DNA from: Histomonas meleagridis
Taxonomy: Eukaryota; Parabasalia; Tritrichomonadida; Dientamoebidae
Reading direction: 5' to 3'
Assembly (NCBI GenBank): GCA_020186115.1
Contig: WSYJ01000144.1
Span: forward strand, 327,393-391,392
Length of the DNA stretch: 64,000 bases
Below are positions 10,160 through 19,726 of the stretch, piece by piece. The translations under genes and the position numbers were made by a program. Numbering within the stretch: position 1 is the first letter of the stretch; the number at the start of each line of letters is the position of its first letter. Below the pieces are notes generated by a model, which was given only the letters and a program-made list of their open reading frames with translations, ran no database searches and was not told the DNA's origin.

Positions 10160-11443
10160 GTTGAATCAAATGCATTTCTTTTATGTTCTGGCCTTGAAAC
10201 AGTAATTTTTGATGAAGGTGTTCAACATATTGGAGAATTTATGTTTCGCGATTGTAAGAATTAAAATATGTTAAAATTTCAAAAACAGTTTCTTCGATAT
10301 CATCAAATCCATTTATTGCATGTAAAAGTCTTCAAATTATAAATGTTTCAAAAGAAAATCCATATTATTCTAATTACAATGAAGCTTTGTGTGATAAAAA
10401 TCTTACAAAAGTTATTAGTTACCCAATTGGTAATACAAATAAAACTTTTAAATTTCCAGATTCTGTTACTTCAATTGAATCATATGCATTTTTTTTCATG
10501 CACTAATTTAATATCAATTTCATTAGGAAAAAATGTAACTATGATAAAAATTTTTGCATTTTTTGAATGCGTATTTACGAATTTCACTATTCCAGATGCA
10601 GTTGAAAATATTGAATTTAAATCTTTTTTTTCTTGTAAAAAATTAGAAACAATTATCATTGGAAAAAATGTTAAATATATTGGTGGTTCTTCATTTTCAG
10701 AATGTACTTCACTTAAATGTATTTATTTTTATGGTGAAACTTCTCCAACTTTTGGAGAAAATTGTTTTAGGAATATTTTAGCAAAATCTGTTATGGTATT
10801 TGAAACATATCAAAGCAAAACATTTGGCGAACTAACTGCCACAAAAGGAACAATTGAAGGATGTAATTCAATACATACACAAACATTTACACCAACTGAA
10901 TCAAATATTTTTACACAATCAAGTTCAAGTTCACATTCAAATACATTTACCAATTCAGGATCATTTTCAATTTCAAGTACAGGTTCGCGTTCAAATACAC
11001 GTACTGAATCGAATACATTTTCATCATATACCACATTTACAGAAACATATTCTTCTGATGTAACTTTAACACATTCATATTCAGTGACATATATTTTATC
11101 ATTTACACAAACATTAAGTATTTATAGTTCATTTTTCAATTCATTTATTCTTACGAATATTAATTCAATATCCACATATATTTCAACATCAGTTATATAT
11201 TATGATTATACAGTAAGTCTTTATTCTGATTATTTCATGTCTTATTCAGGTTTTAATATGGATAAAAATAGTGAAAATAAAAATGATAATAAAACAAACA
11301 TTTATATTGGTGTTGGAGTCGGAGTTGGAGGAGTTGTTATTGCTTCGTTAATTATCGCATTTTTAATTTACATTCGAAATAAAAGAAATAAAAGTAATGA
11401 AGTAAATAATGATGATAATGAAAATGAAATATATATTTTTTGA
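10160..11443 (+). pseudogene. Truncated BspA-like duplicate, N-terminus missing
   Basis: The remnant opens inside an LRR (VESNAFLLCSGLETVIFDEG at about 10160) with no signal peptide. It breaks near 10265 (an in-frame TAA after RDCKN) and again near 10490 (T7 in CATTTTTTTTCATGC versus T6 at 9000). From 10260 to 10760 it is almost identical to 8765-9265. It then diverges over 10765-11000, where the Ser/Thr stalk is longer, and converges again over 11000-11290. The C-terminal end encodes an intact stalk, a TM helix (GVVIASLIIAFLIYI) and an Asn/Asp-rich tail. The mosaic of identical and divergent blocks indicates gene conversion with the upstream gene. Confidence 0.8.
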
Positions 11444-11655
11444 ATAGAGTATTCATAGTGACAATAATGAAGAAAATTTTCGAAGAATTCAAACAAAATA
11501 ATTTTGCTGTTTACGCATATCATTAGGAATATTTTTAATTAATAAACATCAAAATTATTATAATTTTTTTCCAAATTCAAGAACAAAAACATTAAGATAC
11601 ATTTAAAAAGATTGATTTATTCAATATCTTGCATATTACAATTCCATTAATTTAA
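11444..11655. other. 3' flank, AT-rich
   Basis: Shared BspA 3' flank (AATAAACATCAAAATTATTAT) followed by AT-rich sequence without a gene. Confidence 0.4.
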
Positions 11656-11659
11656 ATAA

Positions 11660-11960
11660 ATTTTATGATGATGAATGCAAGTCCTGCTCCGATTATATCT
11701 TTGCAGGAGGAGCCATCTTCCATGTGCGAAAATAATAGAGAAAAGACCGAAAGCCTTCTGCCGAATCCCTGTAAATTGCACATAAGGTACTCACCATCCT
11801 GGAATAAAATCAGATGATTTTATGCCCATAATTCCCTTTTATTTCCATATCATTTTTTGTTAGGGATAACCATTTAAAAAGTGTACATAAACAGCCGAAT
11901 ACCAGAGACCGTTAATTTGGAGACCAAACGAGGTCTTAGTGCCAGGGTACCCTAACTTGC
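11660..11960 (+). ncRNA. Hairpin-rich island, candidate structured RNA
   Basis: This roughly 300-bp stretch is less AT-rich than its surroundings and carries several short perfect inverted repeats: TCCTGC/GCAGGA (11682-11708), ATAAAATC/GATTTTAT with a 4-nt loop (11804-11823), AGACC/GGTCT with a short loop near 11921-11936, and the palindrome AGGGTACCCT near 11943. No protein frame explains it. It resembles no RNA family I can name with confidence: TACTCACC near 11790 recalls a U1 5' end but lacks the rest. It could instead be the remains of a mobile element 5' of the ankyrin gene. Strand is assumed. Confidence 0.25.
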
Positions 11961-11992
11961 TGTCACTTTTGGGTCATTTGACAATTAATTAT

Positions 11993-13253
11993 ATGGAAGG
12001 AACAAAGAACAAATTTCAGAACGAATTGGACAAACTTATATCCATTAACAATGCAATTTTTAATTTGAGCAAAGAAAATATAACTCAAATGATAGGTTTA
12101 ATAATTAATAAATTTGATTTTACAAACGCATTATCATTTAATTCAATTATAAGTCAAATGGTATATATAATTTTCTGTATAAAATTAAATTCTTCTGATA
12201 TATATTTAGAATTTCTAAAAGAAATAGAAGAATTTGAATATAAAAATAGTGTTGAATCAAAAATAACATCAGTATTCACAAATTATCTTCTTAAGCAAAA
12301 CACACAAGAATCATATTATCTTCTTAATTGTATGATTGAACATAATTTTATAGAAGCAAATAATGTTCAAAATCTAAGGTTACCATATTTTATACATTTA
12401 ATGTCAGATGAAGAAACAAAAAATCTCATCTTCTGAATCAATTCAAAGAAAATTATGATAAACTTTCAAAGAACGAATGGGAACTTCATAAGATATATGT
12501 TAAAGAAGGAGTTAATCCAAATGAAATTGCGAAAATAATTCGAAATGATGATATAGAGAAACTTCAAGAAATATCATCACAAAATAATTTTGATTTTAAT
12601 CAAAAAATTGAGCCATCACTATATGAAAGATGTTCATTCATTAATAAGAACAAAGTTTCTTTATTGATTATGCAGCATTTTTTTCTTCTATTAAATGTTT
12701 CAAATATTTACTTATGAATGGTGTTATTGTAGAAAATACAGGTAAATATGCAATTGCAGGTGGAAACGAAGAAATCATTCATTTATGTGAACAAAATCAT
12801 TCATCATTTGAAGATGCGTATGAAATTGCAATTAAATTCTATCGAAATGATGTTTTTAAATATATTTATGGAAATAAATCAGAAAAATCTGAGGAAAATA
12901 ATCAACAAAATCCAACAATTTCATCTATTTATGGAAATAAAAATTTTGATATAACTAGGCTAACAGCTCAAATTGTGAAAACCAATAACTTAGAAGAATT
13001 AGGAAAGAAATGTATTTTATATCATAATTATGAAATTTTAACATTTTTGATTGAAGAAGGTATGAAAATTAATGATAATATTATTAATGAATCAGCAAAA
13101 ATTGGAAACATATTTCTTTTGAAGTATCTTCTTGAAGGAAATCAAATTCCGAAAAATATTTTACTTATGTCTTTAGAAACCAAAAACATTGAAATTGTTA
13201 AATATGTTTTAGAGCAAAAAGGTATTGATATCAATTATAAAGGAATTTATTAA
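11993..13253 (+). pseudogene. DUF3447/ankyrin protein gene, frameshifted
   Basis: The likely start is ATG 11993 (MEGTKNKFQNELDKL). The N-terminal domain (SKITSVFTNYLLKQNTQES) and the core SKNEWELHKIYVKEGVNPN, IAKIIRNDDIEKLQEISS and IEPSLYERCSFIN are the standard architecture of trichomonad DUF3447 proteins, followed by CFKYLLMNG..KYAIAGGNEEIIHL and ankyrin repeats up to IVKYVLEQKGIDINYKGIY. Two frame changes break it, near 12430 and near 12665. After 13250 the ankyrin repeats continue but are interrupted by inserts (next entry). Whether the frameshifts are real or consensus errors is unresolved. The function of DUF3447 proteins is unknown; ankyrin repeats bind proteins. Confidence 0.75.
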
Positions 13254-14165
13254 ATTTCTTTGGAATTTATTTTGATGATTTTGGATTTCAACTTAATATT
13301 TGGAAATTATTTTAATTGTTTAACACGGCGCTTACATATGCATCTTCTAAATGTAATATAGAAATCGTTAAATTACTTCTTGAACAAAAAGAAATTGATA
13401 TTAATATTAAAGATATTAATTTGCTTTATTTGATATTTATTATAACAATTTTTTGTTTCAAAATAATATTATATGGCAATTAATTAAATTATTTTTTACA
13501 CCATTTATATTTGCATCTCAAAGCGGAAATATTGAAATTGTTAAATTACTTCTTGAACAAAAAGGAATTGATATTAATGCTAAAGGAGTTTATTTGTTTT
13601 ATAAAAAAATATTTTAAAACAATATTTGGAAATTGTTTATATTATTTTATAATGCACTTATATTTGCGTCTAAAAAAGGTAATTTAGAATTGTTTCAATT
13701 ACTTTTTGAACAAAAAGGTATTGATATCAATGCTAAAACTATTTATTTTTTCATTTCGAAATTTATTTAAATAATTTTCTATTTTAAAATAATATATGGA
13801 ATTTATTTAAAGTATTTGAAACAGCACTTTTCTTTGCATCTCAAAATGGTCATACAGAAATAGTTAAAATACTTCTTGAACAAAAAGAAATTGATGTTAA
13901 TACTAAAAATATATATTTGTTTTCTTTGAAATTTATTTTAACAATTTTGGATTTCAAAATAATATTTGGAAATTATTTAAATTATTTTGGACAGCACTTA
14001 TTTATGCATCTAATCATGGAAATGTAGAAATAGTTAAATTACTTCTTGCACATGAAGGAAATGATGTTAATGCTAAAGATTATTTATTTGTTTTGTTTAA
14101 GGTCTATTTTTAAAACTTTATATCATAAAATAATATTTGGAAATTATTAATAATATTTAAAAAGG
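13251..14165 (+). repeat. Ankyrin-repeat ladder with ~71-nt inserts
   Basis: Six ankyrin units of about 99 nt (core IEIVKLLLEQKGIDINAK) alternate with AT-rich inserts at 13251-13321 (71 nt), 13421-13494 (74), 13594-13647 (54), 13747-13817 (71), 13917-13987 (71) and a last partial one from about 14084. Every insert falls at the same place, after the K-D-I-Y-type end and before the x-T-A-L of the next repeat. Insert length is 2 modulo 3 in all complete cases except the deleted 54-nt one, so consecutive repeats lie in different frames and only removal of the insert would restore the protein. The inserts share the blocks GAAATTTATTTT, TTTTGGATTTCA and TATTTGGAAATTATTTAA. They do not start with GT or end with AG at the required boundaries. 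Confidence 0.75.
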
Positions 14166-15044
14166 AAATATAGATTTTGATTTTGGACATTGACTTCAAT
14201 TTTCTCATCATCTAGTAAACGAAAATCTGAAACATAAATATAAAAATGTAACGCTTTTATTAATGAAATATTAAAATCATCCAGTAACAAATTAATTGAG
14301 TTCTTAATGAAGTTATTAATATTCCTTTTTAATCCTTCGAGTGTTTGTTGAATAGAACCAGATTAATTATCAAACAATGTTTCCAATACAACATTATGGT
14401 TATTACTAACTATGTAACATTTTATCTATAAATGGAAAACATGAACTCTAATTAGAGATAATTTTTTTACACAGGTATTATTAGTTGTTGTAATAACTTT
14501 TTTTAATAGAAACTCATTAATTGTTGTTGATATCTTATAAAACATTTGTAATATGATGTTAATATCAACGGATGTTATAAATTCTTACTTTGTATAATAT
14601 TTTAATTCATGTAACATTAAAAAATTGGATTAACTTTTACTGATAGATTTTCGAGTACTTTTAATCATGGTAATATCAAAAACATATTATTGAGTTAAAT
14701 GATGTTCGCATTCTTAAATGTATTAACTAATATTTCAATGACAAATTCAATCAATCATCTTGAAAAATGTAAATTTTTTTTAATTTCATCAAAATTTATT
14801 ATGTTTTCTTTTGCCGTTTGCGTTTTTGTTAATTTTTCGGCATTAAGGAATTCAAGTGATTTTGGTTAACTTTGTTTATTGATTTCATAAGATTCTTGTT
14901 CTTTATTATTACATATTTTTTTAAACATTGAAATCTTTTCTTACGTAACATACTTAAATCATAAATTAAATGGTTCTTGTATAAATTAGACAAAATCGAA
15001 TTATTTAATGATGAATTGGTTTTGGTGTACGTTTAAAATTAAAA
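14166..15044. other. Intergenic, no gene recognised
   Basis: About 880 bp of AT-rich sequence after the ankyrin ladder. Short frames exist on both strands but none shows a recognisable domain. The last part is the 5' flank of the gene at 15045. Confidence 0.4.
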
Positions 15045-15473
15045 ATGGAAGAAACAGATTCAGATAATTTTGATCAAAGAGAATTATATTCACCAGTTTC
15101 TTCTACAAGAAAGCATATAAATGAACTTAGTTATAAAACACCAGTTAAAGGTTTTCTTTCGATTAATGGAGATTATTTTCCTCCTTCACCACAAATTCCA
15201 GAAAGTGCATTTAAATCACCACAAACATCAGCATTTAATACGCCATTTATAAGAAAGAATTATTCACGTAATTATAATAATTTTCTTTTCAACTTACAAA
15301 AAGAAAATCAAAATTTAGCCAAACAAGAATCACCAAAAAAAAAAAAAAAATCATTTTCTATTAACAAGATTTTAACATTTATTATTATATTATCATTTTT
15401 CTTTATTTATATTTCACCTATTTTTTCGATTGTTTTCATTATTTCTATTATTATATATTTATATAAAAAATAA
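15045..15473 (+). CDS. Small tail-anchored membrane protein, unknown
   Basis: The 142-residue frame from ATG 15045 is intact. The first 90 residues are Ser/Pro-rich and probably disordered, with recurrent S/T-P sites (LYSPVSSTRKH, SYKTPVKGF, YFPPSPQIP, FKSPQTSAFNTPF), which looks like a phosphoregulated segment. A lysine run (KKKKK, encoded by A15 near 15340) precedes one or two hydrophobic helices (ILTFIIILSFFFIYISP and FSIVFIISIIIYLY) ending in KK. The layout fits a tail-anchored or hairpin ER or nuclear-envelope protein; the final KK could act as a retrieval signal. The A-run is of the kind altered elsewhere in this assembly, so the lysine run should be treated with caution. No family is recognised. 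Confidence 0.6.
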   Translation: MEETDSDNFDQRELYSPVSSTRKHINELSYKTPVKGFLSINGDYFPPSPQIPESAFKSPQTSAFNTPFIRKNYSRNYNNFLFNLQKENQNLAKQESPKKKKKSFSINKILTFIIILSFFFIYISPIFSIVFIISIIIYLYKK

Positions 15474-15597
15474 AAAAAAAAAGAAATTAAACAAAATATT
15501 CGGAAATAATAATAAAACACAATCACAAATATTGTTTTAATTTAATAAAAATAATTTTTTTTTTCAAACTCTTTTTATATATAATAAATAATAAAAT

Positions 15598-17072
15598 TTA
15601 ACCAATTAAAGCTTTGATTTCATCGATTGACATTGGCTTATTTGAGTCAGCAATTTTGTTTTGCATTTCTTTGTTTATTTGATTTCTTGTTGTATTTTGA
15701 CGTGAAATTGTATCTATTGAAGTAACTGAAGAAAATTTACTGATTCCACTGTTAATATATTGGATTTTAGTCTTTTCTGCAACTTTATTCATTATTAGCG
15801 CTATTTTATTCTCTATAGAAGATAAAGCGGCCATAACATTGATTTTCGTAATTTCGTTATTGTCATTCGTCGTTTCATTATCCCATTCACATTTAAGTGT
15901 ATTAAATAATTTATTAATTTCATTATAAATTACTGTGAAATCTTTTGCGATTTTTTCTTTTTTATCTTTTAATGTTTCTAATTTTTGATTTATTTCTGTT
16001 AATGTTATTCGTAATTTCGTTTAATTCATTGTTATTATTTTCTTCTTTTTCTTCACTTTGACTTTGAAGTGATAAATATTGTAATTGAAGTCCTTTAATT
16101 TCTTCTTCAAGTTTCGTTTTATTATTATTATATTCAATAACACAATTAAATAATGAATAATTTTCGCGTTCAAGTTGTTCTGACTCTGAAAACAATTCTT
16201 CAATGTTCTTCACACCTAACAAGTCAAATACTCTTTGATTAGATGTATATAATTGTTCAGTTTGTTGCACAAGTTCTTCTTGTTGATCTGTTTGCGAACT
16301 AAGTTGACTACTCATCGATGGAATTTGCTGTTGCTGATCACGTGGATGATTTTGTGTAATGCGCTGTCCTTCGATTTGTTGATTAATTAATAAAAGATCT
16401 GTTTCATAGTTTTGTATCGATTCTTTTTCTTTCTGTTTAAGTTCTGCTAAGTCCATTTTCATGCGATCACGATCGGAATATGCTTCGTTAGAATCGGAAA
16501 TAAGTCGCGCCATTTCTTGGTCGTTACGTTCGCGTTCGATTTCTGCTTTCTTAATGATATGTTGAAACGTGTTTTTCTCTTTTCGATATTCATCTATTTC
16601 TTTGCGTAATTCTCCTAATTTCGTTAAATTATTATTATATCGAACTAATGCTTTGTCTAATCGATTTTCCATGGTCCGAAGTCGTGCTTGAATTTCTTCA
16701 TTCTCATGTGTTTGTTGAAATAAACCTCCTGTCTTGGAATTAGCTTTACTTACATCTTCTTCAAGTTTTTTTACGTTTAGATTCTTCAACGGCTAAATCA
16801 TTATTTAAAACACTTAACTTATTACTTAAATTCTTTTTAAGTGTTTGTAATCGTTGTAATTCTTCATCTGTCTTATATTTCTCAATGGATTGATTAATTT
16901 TATTAATTTGTGCTTCATATTGTGTAATTTCTGTTCGAATGGTCTCATTCGCTTGTTTTTGTTTATGAATTGCTCGTTGTTGTTTTCGAACTGTATTTAA
17001 TATCTCATCTTGAGGGAATTTCATCATTCGTAATTTATTCCTAATTTCTTGAACTTCTGCTGGATTTTCCAT
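15598..17072 (-). CDS. Outer dynein arm docking coiled-coil protein (CCDC63/CCDC114-like), frameshifted
   Basis: Three consecutive minus-strand frames make one protein of about 490 residues starting at ATG 17072 (MENPAEVQEIRNKLRMMKF). The middle holds the family signature: RLRTMENRLDKALVRYNNNL, LRKEIDEYRKEKNTFQHI and EAYSDRDRMKMDLAELKQKE, as in CCDC63/CCDC114 (ODAD1/ODAD3-type) subunits that anchor outer dynein arms to axonemal doublets. Frame changes sit in the T-run near 16770-16790 and near 16010-16025. The C-terminal part continues through LTEINQKLETLKDKKEK and MAALSSIENKIALIMNKVA to the stop. The role fits a flagellated protist. It is divergent to the RRP7-like gene across about 100 bp. 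Confidence 0.75.
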
Positions 17073-17106
17073 TGATTTTTTTTATATTTATTTTATTTTA
17101 ACGAAT

Positions 17107-17115
17107 ATAACCGTG
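17107..17115. promoter_or_regulatory. Myb-like ATAACCGTG in divergent promoter
   Basis: The site lies in the 100-bp gap between the divergent starts at 17072 and 17173; a second AACG is nearby at about 17124. It is the same core as in the other short promoters of the window; function is inferred. Confidence 0.3.
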
Positions 17116-17172
17116 CTGAATTAACGTATTCCATGCTTGACCAAAAAATTTTATCTTTAATTTCTTATTTAA

Positions 17173-17876
17173 ATGGATACAGAATGGAAAATACTTCAAA
17201 TACCTTATCAAGATTCAAAATATTCACATAGTATCTTTTATAAGATGGAAAGTGCATTAGAAATTCAAGTTTTTAATTTACCTTTATCTACAAATAAAGA
17301 AAATTTAACAAATCTTTTAGAATCAATATTTTCATTATTTGGTCACATTGAAGAAATTACATTTCCTAATAGTGATACAGCGTTTGTTAAATTTCAAAGT
17401 ATACGAGGTTTAGAACGAGCATTAAATCAAAAAAAAGAAACATTCACGTGAAATCCCTTATGCGAGTTCAGGAACATTTGGATTAGAACGATATTTAAAT
17501 AAATATTCCGAGTTACATCCAAGTTTAGAAGTGTTAGAACGAGTTTCAAATGAATATATCAAAGAATTTGAGAAAGAAGAAAAAGAAAAAAACAAAGGTA
17601 TCAACAAACGTAAAGTTATTCGATTAACAGAAGCAGAGAAGAATGAATTTCGAGGGAAATATTTACAGAAAGTTAAGCGCATGCAATCCAATGATTTTTA
17701 TTCATTTCAAATGCGTGGGAAAATTTAACTTAGCGACAGGTTTACTTTCAAACGAAGGTCCAGCGCCAAGGCATCTCAAGAAGAAACCAAAAGAAAAAAC
17801 ATCATTACACACAACCACCAAAGAAAGAAACAACACAAGAAAATGCACAATAAATAAAAATAATATTTTTAAGTAA
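17173..17876 (+). CDS. RRP7-like rRNA-processing protein, frameshifted
   Basis: The N-terminal part (MDTEWKILQIPYQDSKYSHS, then LEIQVFNLPLSTNKENLTNL and GHIEEITFPNSDTAFVKF) is an RRM-like domain preceded by the short RRP7 head. After a frame change near 17440 it continues with YASSGTFGLERYLNKYSELH and a long acidic/basic helix. The typical RRP7 tail follows: RLTEAEKNEFRGKYLQKVKR and SNDFYSFQMRGK, comparable to the F-Y-x-x-Q-x-R motif of RRP7A. A third break near 17715 leaves the basic C-terminus uncertain: two frames are possible, one to about 17858 and one to 17876. RRP7 acts in the UTP-C module of the small-subunit processome in the nucleolus. The family call is by motif order, not by alignment. 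Confidence 0.6.
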
Positions 17877-18004
17877 TTTATTATATATTTTTTTTAATTA
17901 GGAATAATAAATAAAAATCAAATATTTAGAAGTTATCATAATTCTTTATTTAATTTTTAGTGTACCCTAAATTACGATAAGAAAGTGTCATTATCATTAA
18001 ATTC

Positions 18005-18608
18005 ATGAGGAAAAATACAACAGAAGAAGAAAAGAAATTTTCACCATCATATGAATTACCAGAAATTTCAATTAATAAGATTGGTGGGATGTTTTTTTAT
18101 TAATGATTTAATAGGAAATGGACAAATTTTACATAACAAGTTTGGTTTTGGAAGATATCTTAATGAACTTTTAATATTAAGTCCTTATGAAGTATTTTTT
18201 TTAAAATTATTAAAAGGTGATATTGGATTATCATATACGATTGAAGAATTATGGGAAATTTGTTGTGAACTTTGTGGACCATTAATTTTCCCAATTCATT
18301 ATTCAGTTTATCATTATTATCGGACTAATTTATGGATTATTCGAGATGGCTCATTATTTGGGACTGATTTTGTATTATATTGTGATCATCAAGAACTTGT
18401 TCATTCAAGTTATATGATCAGTATAATTCAAGATTGGGAAGAAATTCATCAACTTTCACGAACATTATCACGTATTTCATGGAGTATTAAAAAGACAATT
18501 ATATTAGTTCATGTAAAAGTACCAAAAGATATTAATATTAAAGATTATAAATGTATTCAAAATTTTCAAATAGAAGCAATTAATCTTAAAAGAATTAAAC
18601 TTAATTAA
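18005..18608 (+). CDS. tRNA-splicing endonuclease catalytic subunit (Sen2-like)
   Basis: The C-terminal domain is the tRNA intron endonuclease fold: VYHYYRTNLWIIRDGSLFG, then TDFVLYCDHQELVHSSYM, then SWSIKKTIILVHVKVP. These supply the catalytic Tyr (in DFVLY or just before), His (VHSSY) and Lys (IKKTIIL) of the family. The N-terminal part is best started at ATG 18005 (MRKNTTEEEKKFSPSYELP), which is one frame away. The two join in the T7 run at 18091-18097, giving ...GGMFF-INDLIGNGQI. The product is about 200 residues, shorter than animal TSEN2 but sufficient for the catalytic unit. It would cut tRNA precursors at intron boundaries together with Sen34. Confidence 0.75.
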
Positions 18609-18637
18609 TAAATATAAATATAAATTTTTACTTTATT

Positions 18638-19609
18638 TTATTTTTCTCTAATCATATAACAATAAACATCACCTGATTCATAACCTGTGACAAAAGAAGC
18701 ACCAAAAGGTGAAACATTAATTGATGTAATTAATGATGAATTAGGATTTATTTGTCCAATTAAATTACATTTTGGATAACTAAATATTTCAGTAATGCTT
18801 GAACTTACATCACTTGTAATGATGACCATTCCATTTTTTTGATATTTTAACAATATTATTTTGATATATTTTTTTCATTATTTATGTTATTTTGTAATGG
18901 AATTGAATATATTTTTTTACCCTTTTTGATAATCCCAAAGTTCAATATATTTCTTATCTAAATATGAAATTGTAAAGAGAATATTATCATAAATATCTAG
19001 GCCTTGTCCTCGAATATGTGTTCCTTTAATTGAACGTTCTGATGTACCTGTTCGAATATCCCAAACTAAAATATAATTATTAATATTAGAAAATAAAATA
19101 TTAGAATTGTTTGGATCATATATTAATGATGAAATATTCGATATGTTATGTTTCTTCGTTTGATTATTTAAGATAGTGTTTCTTTGAAATGTTTCCATAT
19201 CATAAATTCGAATAGAACCATCTGAACAACCTATAGCAAATGTGTCGCCAAATGTTTCAATATTCATAGTAAGTAATTCACTTCCTAAATGTCGAATCTT
19301 TTTACAAATTTCTCTTTTGTTAAAATCATATAAAAAAATGTTTCCATCTTTACTTGTAATTAAAATTTGATCTTGATTATTATTCGTTTGAAATTTTAAT
19401 CCTGTTATATTTGTTTGTGTATATTTTTGTGTAATATTTTCAATAATTTTCCCTTCAAATGAATCAACAATAAAAACTTGACCTGGTTCGTTTGAAAATC
19501 CAACCATAGAACCATCTTGACTATATTCTAAGATTGTGGTTGGTTTATTATTACCTTTATAACACCATGCAAATTTTTCACATATTTTTAAATTATCATT
19601 TAGAATCAT
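18638..19609 (-). CDS. WD40-repeat protein, frameshifted
   Basis: The likely start is ATG 19609 (MILNDNLKICEKFAWCYKG). The longer frame to 19726 adds only a poly-Phe hydrophobic stretch from the AT-rich promoter. WD-type beta-propeller blades are visible: LEYSQDGSMVGFSNEPGQVF, ILITSKDGNIFLYDF, FAIGCSDGSIRIYDMETF, NYILVWDIRTGTSERSIKG and KKYIELWDYQKG. A frame change near 18850-18915 leads to the last blade (INVSPFGASFVTGYESGDVY) and the stop at 18638. About 320 residues would form a single seven-blade propeller, a scaffold for protein interactions. No subfamily is assigned. It is divergent to the SEL1L gene across about 117 bp. Confidence 0.75.
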
Positions 19610-19726
19610 AATAAAAATGATAAGAAAAAAAAATGAAAACAAATTTGAGTAACTTTGTTCGAATGAGGGGCACCCTAAAAAACAAATAGAAATAAAAAAG
19701 AAGAAGAAAAAAAAATATTTGACCAA

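Noticed and set aside
11785-11800. Possible U1 snRNA 5' end (TACTCACC)
   Set aside because: Only eight bases resemble it, with no convincing Sm site or U1 stem-loops in order.
13251-13987. Inserts as ordinary spliceosomal introns
   Set aside because: At the boundaries needed to join the ankyrin frames there is no GT at the 5' side or AG at the 3' side in most units, and no ACTAAC-type branch motif. Other explanations remain open.
13251-14165. CRISPR-like array of regular repeats
   Set aside because: The repeats are ankyrin codons of about 99 nt and the spacers are homologous to each other; this is not a CRISPR.
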